Assembly (NCBI GenBank): GCA_965250225.1
Contig: CBDFNQ010000032.1
Span: forward strand, 1-64,000
Reading direction: 5' to 3'
Length of the DNA: 64,000 nt
Source: CBDEUK01 sp965250225
Lineage (GTDB): Bacteria; Pseudomonadota; Gammaproteobacteria; Eutrophobiales; Eutrophobiaceae
A program made the translations under genes and the position numbers. A model generated the notes under the pieces. That model ran no database searches, was not told where the DNA came from, and was given only the letters and a program-made list of their open reading frames with translations. Positions 49,325 through 57,931 of this stretch are shown here, piece by piece (positions within the stretch are counted from its first letter, which is position 1; each line of letters opens with the position of its first letter).

Positions 49325-50365
49325 ATGTATGAAGAATATTATAATCTGACAGCCAATCCATTTAAATTAAATACTGATCCAGATTTTTTCTTTAACAGTA
49401 ATACTCATAAGAGAGCGCTCGCTTATTTACGCTATGGCATTAAGCAAGAAGAGGGTTTTATAGTCATAACAGGTGATGTCGGTACTGGTAAATCAACTCT
49501 TGTCAGTCGTCTATTCCAGTCTCTTGATACTTCTAACATGGTTGTTGCCAAAATTGTTAATACACAGTTAGGGGCTGACGATTTACTACAAATGGTCACG
49601 GCTGAATTTCATCTTGAATACAAAAATTTCAGTAAAACTGAATTGCTTAAAGGGTTGGAAAACTTTTTTATTGAAACATATCTAAAAGGTATGCGTCTTT
49701 TATTGGTAATTGATGAAGCGCAAAATTTGGCACCAAAAGCAATTGAAGAATTAAGGATGCTTTCAAACATTACACACGAAGGCAATCAATTGTTACAGAG
49801 TTTTTTGCTTGGGCAGAAAGAATTTCGTGCCACAATGAGAATGCAGGGTTTTGAACAGCTGAGACAACGTGTTACTGCTTCTTATCATTTACGTCCATTG
49901 GACTCGAATGAAACCAAAGACTATATTTTACACCGACTCAAAGTTGTTGGTTGGGATGATAATCCTAAGTTTGATGATGAAGTATTTGACGAAATACACA
50001 AATTTACTAAAGGCATACCAAGAAAAACAAATCTATTGTGCGATCGTATAATGTTGTTTGCCGGACTTGAACAAGTAAATCAAATAACTTATGAAGTTTT
50101 GCAAGCCGTATTGAGTGATGTTGAGGATGAATTTTGGAATATTGACCTGAATACGGTGGATTTTAATCTGAATCAATCTACTACTAATGGTGATGTGTCA
50201 GAGCAAAATTCAGTGCCAGCAATACCTATTAGTAATAATGGAATTACATTGGATGATATCTATCGAAGGATCAGTATTCTGGATAATTCTATGGAATCAC
50301 TTAATGATATTTTAAAAACAGAATTAAAAGGCATTCGCCGAGCATTAAATATTAAAAAGAAATGA
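49325..50365 (+). CDS. XrtA-associated AAA ATPase (ExeA/GspA-like)
   Basis: 346 residues. It begins with the family start MYEEYYNLTANPFKLNTDPD. Walker A GDVGTGKST with K56, Walker B LLLVIDEAQNLAP near 129-141, sensor region SFLLGQKEFRATMR and arginine-rich QLRQRVTASYHLRPLD. The last 60 residues are polar with a short coiled coil. It is the standard last gene of the exosortase A core and follows the barrel gene by 6 bp. Its role in the system is not known. Confidence 0.92.
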   Translation: MYEEYYNLTANPFKLNTDPDFFFNSNTHKRALAYLRYGIKQEEGFIVITGDVGTGKSTLVSRLFQSLDTSNMVVAKIVNTQLGADDLLQMVTAEFHLEYKNFSKTELLKGLENFFIETYLKGMRLLLVIDEAQNLAPKAIEELRMLSNITHEGNQLLQSFLLGQKEFRATMRMQGFEQLRQRVTASYHLRPLDSNETKDYILHRLKVVGWDDNPKFDDEVFDEIHKFTKGIPRKTNLLCDRIMLFAGLEQVNQITYEVLQAVLSDVEDEFWNIDLNTVDFNLNQSTTNGDVSEQNSVPAIPISNNGITLDDIYRRISILDNSMESLNDILKTELKGIRRALNIKKK

Positions 50366-50673
50366 CATTTTAAAATACTATATGATAGTTAATTACACTC
50401 TCGCAACACTTCATTTCTCCCTCTCTTGCCATAGATATTCATATCGTTATTTCACGAAATATCAAATAAAATTGTGATACAGTTCCGAAAATAGAAAGTC
50501 TAATATCAACATTATGTGACCTATATCTAGAATTAAAACATTTATAATAGAATTCTCATTATTGCTCTTTATTATTGTAGACATTAATGATCATTCAAAC
50601 TTTATCCTGTTTGGAGATCCTACATAATAAATATATTCACACTCAATGTATGGGCAGTTTTGAGGACTCAACA
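50366..50673 (+). other. gap between the AAA ATPase and beta-helix genes
   Basis: 308 bp, AT-rich. I see no terminator hairpin and no strong promoter; TTATAAT near 50550 is a possible -10. The open frame upstream of ATG 50674 extends into it but lacks a usable start signal. Confidence 0.35.
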
Positions 50674-52860
50674 ATGACTAAATTAATAGCTCGTTTGACC
50701 CTGATGGGTCTCTTTATATTCAATATATCAGCAGCTTCAGCAGTAACTATTTATAAGTGTAAAAGTTCCAATGGTTCTGTGAGTTATAGTCAGTCGGTTT
50801 GTGGCCCTGGTGAGACTACGGTTAAATCTAAAAAATTCTCAAAATCCACAAATATTAGTGGACGATTGCAAAAACGTCTTGATAGGTTAGCAAAGAGAAA
50901 AAATTCAAAATCAACTGAAGGTTCATCTTCTGGGAGTGATAGTCCTTCAGCTTCAAGTGAAAACAATGACGGATTCGTCACAGGTAGATCATCTGATTCA
51001 GGTTTAGGAGCTGGTGACATAGATGGAAGCACGGGCGGAGACAGCGGCGGCGATTCAGGTGGAGACAGCGGTGGAGATTCAGATGGAGACAGCGGTGGAG
51101 ATTCAGATGGAGACAGCGGTGGAGATTCAGGTGGAGACAGCGGCGGCGATTCAGGTGGAGACAGCGGTGGAGATACAGGCGGAGATACAAATCCAGCACC
51201 AGCACCAGCACCAGCACCAGCACCAGCACCAGCACCAGCACCAGCACCAGCACCAGCACCAGCACCAGCACCAGCACCAGCACCAGCACCAGCACCAGCT
51301 CCGACACCAACTACGCCACCTAGTTCAGGAGGTGGTAGCCCCAATACAACGCCGACGACAACAACGACAGCAAATGGAAATCTTTATGGTCCGATTCAAT
51401 TTGAGATCATCAGTTGGCCTTTGACTAAAGCTTATCCAGATACCGAATATAATATTCGTATGGGAGTGATTGGTGGACAATATCCGTATCAATATTCACT
51501 GGTTCAATCTCCTGCAGGAATGACCATAAGCAGTCATTCGGGTCAAATTAGCTGGACACCAACTTCAGCAGACGAAGGCAACAGTGTTAATGTTGAAGTT
51601 AAGGTATCTGATACTACAGGTACAGCAATCAATCAGTCATTTTCAATAAATGTTACTCGAGCAGGATTCTATTTTGTCTCACCCAACGGTAGTGATTCTG
51701 CTGGTAATGGAAGTATGGGCTTACCATGGAGAACCATTAACTACGCTATAAACAAGGCAGGTGTTAATGGTGTTATCTATGTCAGAGGCGGAACCTATAA
51801 AGGTGATGTCACTTTTTCTACAACAGGTGCTAACAAGTTAATTGCTTACCCTGGTGAGAATCCTATTTTAGATCTTAACCTTTCGACAATCTGGCCAGCA
51901 TCCAACTATGGTTATATAGATGGCTTTGAAATTATCAATGCAAAGCGTTGGGGCATTTCATTCCACGGAAGCGATAACTGGATAATAAGACGAAATCATA
52001 TGCATCATCTCTATGACGATAGTGATGGTGAGAATCCATCTTTTGTTTTCTTCTGGAAAGCAGGGGGCAGTGGTCGCCACCATGAAAAAGTGATCATGCA
52101 GGATAATATTTTTCATGATCTATTTGATCGGGGTTCAGGGATCAATGGCGATTTCTCAGCCAACCGTCATGGGGCTTCTTCAGTGATGTATGATGTTTAT
52201 AAAGCCCTTTATGAAGATAATCAGGCCTATGATATTGATGGTGCCGGTGTGAATGACAAGGACAATGGGCAGCACAATACGTTTCGCGGAAATTTTCTGG
52301 TTGATGATCCAAAAAATGAAAGAGCTGCGATTGATTTGAATAATCAGGGCCATGCATCAAATAGCGAGTTTTTATATAATGTTATTATTGGTGGAGTGAT
52401 GATAGGCCGAGGTGGAGACTTGTCGAATATACTATTCAGACATAACACCGTATATGGTCAGATTATGACCCACGGGGGTCTCGCTACTGGTGCCGATGAC
52501 ACGATAGTTTTTATTGATAATATCATATCTTCTACCCATCCTGGTGCTACCAGCAAAGGAGTTAGTGCGGCTAACCCCTATGTTTGTTGTGATTATGCAG
52601 ATGGAGTGAGTTTTGTTGGGCCTGTAGTCTACAGAGATAATAATCTTATCAATTATAATACAGCGTACGTTGCCGGTTGGGGTTGGGGTAATCAACGAAC
52701 ATTGAGTCAATGGCAAGCTCTGGGTTACGATCTAAACAGTATTTTTGCCGATCCTCAGTTTAACGATACAAATGCACGCGACTTCAGGCCAAAAAGTACG
52801 TCTCCTGCTTGCGGAAAAGCACTTGATGGTAGTGATATTGGTGCATTACCGTGTATATGA
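50674..52860 (+). CDS. secreted multidomain beta-helix protein with Asp/Gly/Ser and Pro-Ala repeats
   Basis: 728 residues from ATG 50674 (GAGG 8 bases upstream; the open frame from 50587 adds 29 unlikely residues). Order: signal peptide ending SAASA; DUF4124-like domain TIYKCKSSNGSVSYSQSVC; Ser-rich linker; Asp/Gly/Ser repeats; an 18-unit Pro-Ala tract; Thr/Pro linker; an Ig-like (He_PIG type) domain with GGQYPYQYSL and GQISWTPTSADEG; and a C-terminal right-handed parallel beta-helix starting FYFVSPNGSDSAGNGS and ending RDFRPKSTSPACGKALDGS, DIGALPC. Beta-helices of this kind are often polysaccharide lyases, epimerases or adhesins; I cannot assign catalytic residues. No PEP-CTERM tail. Its place after the XrtA core suggests matrix binding or processing. 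Confidence 0.85.
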   Translation: MTKLIARLTLMGLFIFNISAASAVTIYKCKSSNGSVSYSQSVCGPGETTVKSKKFSKSTNISGRLQKRLDRLAKRKNSKSTEGSSSGSDSPSASSENNDGFVTGRSSDSGLGAGDIDGSTGGDSGGDSGGDSGGDSDGDSGGDSDGDSGGDSGGDSGGDSGGDSGGDTGGDTNPAPAPAPAPAPAPAPAPAPAPAPAPAPAPAPAPAPAPTPTTPPSSGGGSPNTTPTTTTTANGNLYGPIQFEIISWPLTKAYPDTEYNIRMGVIGGQYPYQYSLVQSPAGMTISSHSGQISWTPTSADEGNSVNVEVKVSDTTGTAINQSFSINVTRAGFYFVSPNGSDSAGNGSMGLPWRTINYAINKAGVNGVIYVRGGTYKGDVTFSTTGANKLIAYPGENPILDLNLSTIWPASNYGYIDGFEIINAKRWGISFHGSDNWIIRRNHMHHLYDDSDGENPSFVFFWKAGGSGRHHEKVIMQDNIFHDLFDRGSGINGDFSANRHGASSVMYDVYKALYEDNQAYDIDGAGVNDKDNGQHNTFRGNFLVDDPKNERAAIDLNNQGHASNSEFLYNVIIGGVMIGRGGDLSNILFRHNTVYGQIMTHGGLATGADDTIVFIDNIISSTHPGATSKGVSAANPYVCCDYADGVSFVGPVVYRDNNLINYNTAYVAGWGWGNQRTLSQWQALGYDLNSIFADPQFNDTNARDFRPKSTSPACGKALDGSDIGALPCI
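51028..51189 (+). repeat. 18-base in-frame repeats coding Asp/Gly/Ser units
   Basis: About eight imperfect units of GGTGGAGACAGCGGTGGAGA type, coding GGDSGGDS with occasional GGDSDGDS. Highly acidic and potentially calcium-binding. The DNA repeat could gain or lose units without changing frame. Confidence 0.85.
51193..51300 (+). repeat. hexanucleotide tract (CCAGCA)18 coding Pro-Ala
   Basis: Eighteen consecutive 6-base units (last one CCAGCT) giving 18 Pro-Ala dipeptides. A rigid extended spacer between the acidic repeats and the Ig-like domain. Nearly perfect identity at DNA level marks it as slippage-prone; copy changes keep the frame. Confidence 0.97.
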
Positions 52861-53191
52861 TAACGATCCGTTTGTAGTCTTACAGGCATAGGATATTTTT
52901 GAATAAATAGAAATCTAACTGATACAGGATTATATACAGGACTAGCTTTTCAGGTTTTGTATATAATTCTGAAAGATTTTTTTAATGTCATCATCACCTG
53001 TTCATTTCTTATTTTCTAACAATACTAATCGCTCAAACTTTAAATCGAGTTGGTAATAAAATATGCTGGCTTGTTTATCTCCATTAAATATATAGTCTTG
53101 CAAAGAGCAAAAAAGACAGGTTCAATTCAACGCCCCAATTGCTATACTAGCAGCGATTATAAATTTGACTTGAAGAGAGATAATTCTTTAA
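52861..53191 (+). other. gap between the beta-helix and GT4 genes
   Basis: 331 bp without a gene. TTCAAT and TATACT around 53119-53147 (TTCAATTCAACG then GCTATACTAGC) may be the promoter of the GT4 gene. No terminator with a clear U-run follows the beta-helix gene. Confidence 0.35.
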
Positions 53192-54349
53192 ATGGGTGGG
53201 AAGCGTAATAGCGCATTGTTTGTGGCTAATTGGGATTCGGATGCGGGTTATGCATGGTGGTTGATGGAAAGTTTCTGGGTCTATCTGGCTAATAATTTAA
53301 ATGCAGAGTTTGAATGCCTTCTTGCCTATCCTACAGTTAGTGTCATTCCTGAAACAATAAATAATGCCCCCATCACAATTAAAAAATGGGATTTCAATAA
53401 CACGTCGTTTTTTGTAGCATTATCTCATTTAAATAATTTAAGGAACAATAATGTAAAGTTAATTTACTTTACCGATAGGCCTGGTTGGCATTGGTCCTAT
53501 CTATTTTTCAGGCTTGCAGGCGTCAAGAAAATCATAGTTCATGATCACACTCCCGGCACGAGAAGCTCAGTTACAGGTATAAAGCAATATTTCAAGTGGC
53601 TGGTTCATAGAATACCATTTATTAATGCCGATGGAGTGATCGCCGTTACAGAATATGTTCAACAAAGACATATGTTTGTTAACAAAATTCCTGTTGAACG
53701 GTGTCACCTTGCACGTAATGGTATAAAAGATATCAATGATATTTCTTCTGTTGATCTGAATGCTAAATTTGGTATATCTGAATCAAGAAAAATCATTGTT
53801 ATGACGGGACGGGCAAATACGTATAAAAGGATCGATTTTATTCTTTTGTGCATGAACCGACTGGTCAATGATTTTAATAGAAAGGATGTCCATTTTCTTT
53901 TTTGTGGTGACGGTCCAGAATTAAATAATTTAAAGGATATGGTAAGTAAATTTAACCTTGATCCATATGTATCAATGCCTGGAAACTGTTCTGATATACC
54001 GGGTATTTTACAATCTTGTTCTATTGCTATACATCCGTCAAAAGGGGAAGTTGGTTACTCTTTGTCAATTCTTGAATATATGCAGGCTGGTCTGGCCGTT
54101 GTTGTTCCTGATAATCCTTCTGTGTGTGGTGCCACAATAGATGGTGTGACAGGTCTTATTTACAGGGAAAATGATGAGTTATTCGCATGTGAAATAATAA
54201 ACAAGTTGCTTGATAATTCTGAGTTAGCAAACAAGATTGGAGCTAATGCAAAAAAAGCTGTAGTAAAAAAATACAATCTTTCCTTAACACATTCACAATT
54301 ATTGAAATCTGTACAGAAGGTATGTGGCCTGTCTGAGTCCAGTATCTAA
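53192..54349 (+). CDS. family 4 glycosyltransferase
   Basis: 385 residues, GT-B fold. N-terminal part begins ALFVANWDSDAGYAWWLMES. The C-terminal donor domain has IVMTGRANTYKRIDFILLC, FLFCGDGPELNNLKDMV, VSMPGNCSDIPGILQSCSIAIHPSKGEVGYSLSILEYMQAGLAVVVPD with an E-x7-E type motif. ATG with GAGAG upstream. Its end overlaps the convergent deacetylase by 4 bp. It would add a sugar in the EPS pathway; the donor is unknown. Confidence 0.88.
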   Translation: MGGKRNSALFVANWDSDAGYAWWLMESFWVYLANNLNAEFECLLAYPTVSVIPETINNAPITIKKWDFNNTSFFVALSHLNNLRNNNVKLIYFTDRPGWHWSYLFFRLAGVKKIIVHDHTPGTRSSVTGIKQYFKWLVHRIPFINADGVIAVTEYVQQRHMFVNKIPVERCHLARNGIKDINDISSVDLNAKFGISESRKIIVMTGRANTYKRIDFILLCMNRLVNDFNRKDVHFLFCGDGPELNNLKDMVSKFNLDPYVSMPGNCSDIPGILQSCSIAIHPSKGEVGYSLSILEYMQAGLAVVVPDNPSVCGATIDGVTGLIYRENDELFACEIINKLLDNSELANKIGANAKKAVVKKYNLSLTHSQLLKSVQKVCGLSESSI

Positions 54350-55365
54350 CGCCATCCAGATAGTTTCGCAAGGAAGTCTCTGCGGTTAGCACTAATATCC
54401 TGATGTATACCAATCCTTAATAATTGATGGTTATTTTGTTTGAAATTATTAATGCCATATTTTGTAGTGACTGCTGCAGAAAAATTATGACTTACGATTT
54501 GTTCAGTATACTGAGTGAAGTCTCCATTGGGATAACAGAATAAATCAACATTTTTATTGATCTGTTTTTCGATGTCAGCCTTGTTGCCAATGACTTCATC
54601 ATCAATAACTTCATTGGAGATAGAATTGAGTAAGCGGATATGATGTCTGGTATGCCCACCGATATCGATAATATTAGAATCCAGCATTTCCTCAATTTCA
54701 TCCCAATTTAGAAGTTGTCTGGCATTATCATCAATGTTTAATTCTTTCTCAATTGTATCTAGCCATTGTGTTAATTCTAAGTCATCATATTTTTTAGCGG
54801 TGGCAATAATACTAGAGGTGTCAGAAAAATCAGTTTTAGTGAAGTCAATATTCAGTTTATTTCTAAGCATGTCAAGCGTTGGTGAATTGATATTTGCATC
54901 TGATAAATATGGAACAAGCATGGCAATTCGGTTTGGCCAAAATATTTTTTGAGTCCCAATAAATTTATTCACGATAAAAATCGTTGCAGGTATATTCAGG
55001 TCTTTTAATACTGGGTAAGCATATTGATAATTATCCTGCCATCCATCATCAAAAGTAATGGCAAATGATTTTCCTGTTGGCTCACCTTCGTAGTTTTTAT
55101 TGGTTACCCAGTCTTTTAGCTTGGTTGGTTTCATAAGCTCACATAACCATTTAAGATGACATTTGAAAGTTTCCGGAGTGACATACATTCCGGGTTCTTC
55201 GTTAAATTCATTAGCAGTTTTTTCAGGTAAAATTCGGTGATACATCAGTATCCATAATTTTCCAGTATCATTGCTACGAGTATGTTGACCATACTTTGCT
55301 GCTAGATGATTGAATATAGATTTTGCATATCTTTTTAGCATGATAAACGGATTTATAATATTCAA
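54346..55365 (-). CDS. polysaccharide deacetylase family protein
   Basis: 339 residues. NodB-type motifs: LWILMYHRILPE, SFAITFDDGWQDNYQYAYPVL, ATIFIVNKFIGTQKIFWPN, metal His pair in GGHTRHHIRLL and LFCYPNGDFTQYTE. An inserted helical region (about 145-215) separates them. No clear signal peptide. It lies 4 bp downstream of the acyltransferase gene, so co-transcribed. Third deacetylase of the locus. Confidence 0.87.
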   Translation of the reverse strand: MNIINPFIMLKRYAKSIFNHLAAKYGQHTRSNDTGKLWILMYHRILPEKTANEFNEEPGMYVTPETFKCHLKWLCELMKPTKLKDWVTNKNYEGEPTGKSFAITFDDGWQDNYQYAYPVLKDLNIPATIFIVNKFIGTQKIFWPNRIAMLVPYLSDANINSPTLDMLRNKLNIDFTKTDFSDTSSIIATAKKYDDLELTQWLDTIEKELNIDDNARQLLNWDEIEEMLDSNIIDIGGHTRHHIRLLNSISNEVIDDEVIGNKADIEKQINKNVDLFCYPNGDFTQYTEQIVSHNFSAAVTTKYGINNFKQNNHQLLRIGIHQDISANRRDFLAKLSGWR

Positions 55366-55369
55366 TATT

Positions 55370-56452
55370 CTATTTAAAAGGGCTTAACGGATGTTTTTTC
55401 AATAATAAACTCGGATATTCAATTAGTTTCCAGGATATTATGGCGATGATTATTGTCGAAGCCAGAGCTATCATTGCGTGGGAAAAGGTATTGGCCCATA
55501 AATTATATAGCATATAATTGATAATAGGAGTGTGATAAATATATACGCCATAGGAAATATCATTTCTTCTTAGTAGGGTGTTACTAAGATTTTCATAAGA
55601 ATAGGCAAAAGTAAAAATGACAGTTATCATTAGTATAAAAATAAAAGGGTTTACATTATTGCCAAAACTCATTCCTTCAATTTCAAGTGACGGAATTGCT
55701 ATCAAACAATATACGGGCAACAGGTATAATAATTTCCCTGATAAAATTCGGTGAAAAAAATCAAAATTTTTCTGGAATATTACACCGAGAATAAACATAT
55801 AAAAATAGGGTATAAACGAATATTTAACCAGTTTATACGGAATGCCGTCACCGTATTCTGCCGGTATGTAAGTAAATGCTCGATTAAGTAAAAAGAAAAA
55901 AATTAGAATGAAAATGAGTTTTAATGTTGATTTATTTTTTGACTCAAGGTTAAACAGAACATACATAATAGGCAGCAATATATAAAACTCGATCTCTACG
56001 GTAATTGTCCAGAGAGCGCCATTTAACACTCCATCTCCATAGGCACGTAAAAAATCAGGGTTGTAGGATTGTAAAATTGTGATCTTTGACAAAAATAAAA
56101 ACACCAGCTCCATGATGCTTACATCAACCGTTGTTAGATAACCACTTATTGCTACCAGGGCAATTGAAATTGCAACACAAACAGTCAATCCCGGGAATAG
56201 TCTCAGAAAACGATTTAGAAAATATTCACTGGTCTTTGAATTGTTTTCGTACGAGCGGCTGATTAAAAAACCACTAACAAAGAAAAATATAGGCACACCA
56301 GGAAAAATACTTAATATATGATGGAACTCGGCTGTCAATCCGGTCAGTTCGACATCCATTTCACGGATTACATGATGATAAACAACCTGTGTTGCGGCCA
56401 GCAACCGAATTAGATCAAAATTGTTAATAGCGAAAATTTTCTTTTCGTTCAT
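55370..56452 (-). CDS. acyltransferase 3 family membrane protein
   Basis: 360 residues with about ten membrane spans. Family start NNFDLIRLLAATQVVYHHV (the His pair is the likely catalytic site), PGVPIFFFVSGFLISRSYE, FLNRFLRLFPGL and NGALWTITVEIEFYILLP. These proteins O-acylate sugars, usually with acetyl or succinyl groups, at the inner membrane. Last gene of the EPS locus before the xseA housekeeping gene, 8 bp from it. Confidence 0.9.
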   Translation of the reverse strand: MNEKKIFAINNFDLIRLLAATQVVYHHVIREMDVELTGLTAEFHHILSIFPGVPIFFFVSGFLISRSYENNSKTSEYFLNRFLRLFPGLTVCVAISIALVAISGYLTTVDVSIMELVFLFLSKITILQSYNPDFLRAYGDGVLNGALWTITVEIEFYILLPIMYVLFNLESKNKSTLKLIFILIFFFLLNRAFTYIPAEYGDGIPYKLVKYSFIPYFYMFILGVIFQKNFDFFHRILSGKLLYLLPVYCLIAIPSLEIEGMSFGNNVNPFIFILMITVIFTFAYSYENLSNTLLRRNDISYGVYIYHTPIINYMLYNLWANTFSHAMIALASTIIIAIISWKLIEYPSLLLKKHPLSPFK

Positions 56453-56460
56453 AAGTATTA

Positions 56461-57822
56461 TTATTTTTTATTTGTTGATTTTTCTTTTGTATTACGAATC
56501 TCAGCATTGGCCCTGCCATGAGAAAAAATGATTTCTACCATATCTCCCATTGCGAGTTGCTGAGCCTTTTGAATAACGGTGCCTTCAGTATCTTTTACGA
56601 TTGAATAGCCTCTGGCTAAAATTGATAATGGATTTACCATTTCCAATGATCGACTCAAAAATAACAGTGTTTCTTTTAGTTGCAATTGTTTTTGTTGATG
56701 TATAGTGATCAATTGTTTAGATAATGTATTAATCAGTTGCTTGCGTGATTGTAACATGTTGAGTGGATTATAATGAGTCAGTGAAACGGTCATTTGTTTC
56801 AGTTGAGAAACTTGTTTGTAGATGGTAAGTCTTGTTTCGTTCTCGATGCGAGAATGTAAATTATTTAACCGTAATTGTAAGTTGGTCAATTTCTCAGTGC
56901 GGGAAAAAACCTTCTCTCGAAAATACTCCAGCTTCATTGTTAATTCATATAGCTGATCAACAATCAATTTTTCTAATCTTGACTCTGTCTGTTGAAGTGA
57001 TTGTTTGAGCACGAAATTATCGGGACAAACAAGCTCTGCTGCAGCCGATGGAGTAGCAGCACGCACATCAGCGACAAAGTCTACTATGGTAAAATCTATT
57101 TCATGGCCGATGCCGGAGACAAACGGAATGGGGCAGGCGTGAATAGCCCTTGCCAGTGCTTCATCATTAAAAGCCCACAGGTCTTCAATTGAGCCGCCAC
57201 CCCGGGCGACAATAATGACATCCACTTCATTGCGTTGAATGGTTTTATTGAGCATCTTGAGGATTTCGGCGGCTGCGTTCTCACCCTGAACAGGAACCGG
57301 ATAAATGATGATACCAGTCAGTGGGAAACGCCGGTTTAACACCGATAAAATATCACGGATTGCAGCACCTGTGGCAGAGGTGATGATGCCAATGTTTTGT
57401 GGATATTCGGGCAGTGATTTTTTGTGTTCCTCTGAAAACAAACCTTCTTTGAACAACTTTTGCTTTAATTCTTCAAATGCACGTTGCAGGGCACCTTCTC
57501 CGGCCAGTTCCATGTGTTCAACAATTAATTGAAATTCGCCACGCCCTTCGTAAAGACCGACACTTACCTGTAAAAGAACCTCGGTTCCGTTTTCAGGTGC
57601 AAATTTCAATAAACGGTTTCTGCCGCGAAACATCGCACACCTCACCTGGGAATTCGGGTCTTTCAGGGAAAAGTACATGTGACCAGAGGCGGGCTGGGCC
57701 AGGTTGGAAATTTCGCCTTTCACCCACAAAGTTGGAAAACTGCCTTCCAGAACGGCTTTTACCTCGCGGTTCAAGCGAGTAACACTGTAGATATCAATGT
57801 TTTTATTATCAGAAACAGTCAT
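56461..57822 (-). CDS. xseA: exodeoxyribonuclease VII large subunit
   Basis: 453 residues. N-terminal OB fold (LWVKGEISNLAQPASGHMYFSLKD), catalytic region with PQNIGIITSATGAAIRDIL and VIIVARGGGSIEDLWAFNDEALARAI, SGIGHEIDFTIVDFVADVRAATPSAAAEL, then the long coiled coil and the C-terminal segment NPLSILARGYSIV. It degrades single-stranded DNA with XseB, which is not in the window. Divergent from guaB as in many gammaproteobacteria. Confidence 0.96.
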   Translation of the reverse strand: MTVSDNKNIDIYSVTRLNREVKAVLEGSFPTLWVKGEISNLAQPASGHMYFSLKDPNSQVRCAMFRGRNRLLKFAPENGTEVLLQVSVGLYEGRGEFQLIVEHMELAGEGALQRAFEELKQKLFKEGLFSEEHKKSLPEYPQNIGIITSATGAAIRDILSVLNRRFPLTGIIIYPVPVQGENAAAEILKMLNKTIQRNEVDVIIVARGGGSIEDLWAFNDEALARAIHACPIPFVSGIGHEIDFTIVDFVADVRAATPSAAAELVCPDNFVLKQSLQQTESRLEKLIVDQLYELTMKLEYFREKVFSRTEKLTNLQLRLNNLHSRIENETRLTIYKQVSQLKQMTVSLTHYNPLNMLQSRKQLINTLSKQLITIHQQKQLQLKETLLFLSRSLEMVNPLSILARGYSIVKDTEGTVIQKAQQLAMGDMVEIIFSHGRANAEIRNTKEKSTNKK

Positions 57823-57871
57823 TTGGTCTCATATTATATTGAAATAATAGTCAGATTTCGCGGATCGCTTA

Positions 57872-57900
57872 TTTACCATAGGGAGCTCAATCTCTATAAT
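57872..57900 (+). promoter_or_regulatory. guaB promoter
   Basis: -35-like TTTACC (57872-57877), 17-bp spacer, perfect -10 TATAAT (57895-57900), then the GC-rich ACCGCGC discriminator that marks stringently controlled promoters, as known for guaBA in Escherichia coli. Confidence 0.75.
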
Positions 57901-57931
57901 ACCGCGCACTTTTACCTCTGTGGACCGGATT

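Noticed and set aside
50790..51344. Long minus-strand frame of Gly-Ala and Pro-Ser repeats, and other-frame ORFs of Val-Leu and Gln-His repeats, over the same region
   Set aside because: These are the alternate frames of the (CCAGCA) and 18-base repeats inside the beta-helix gene. No start signals and no independent sequence character.
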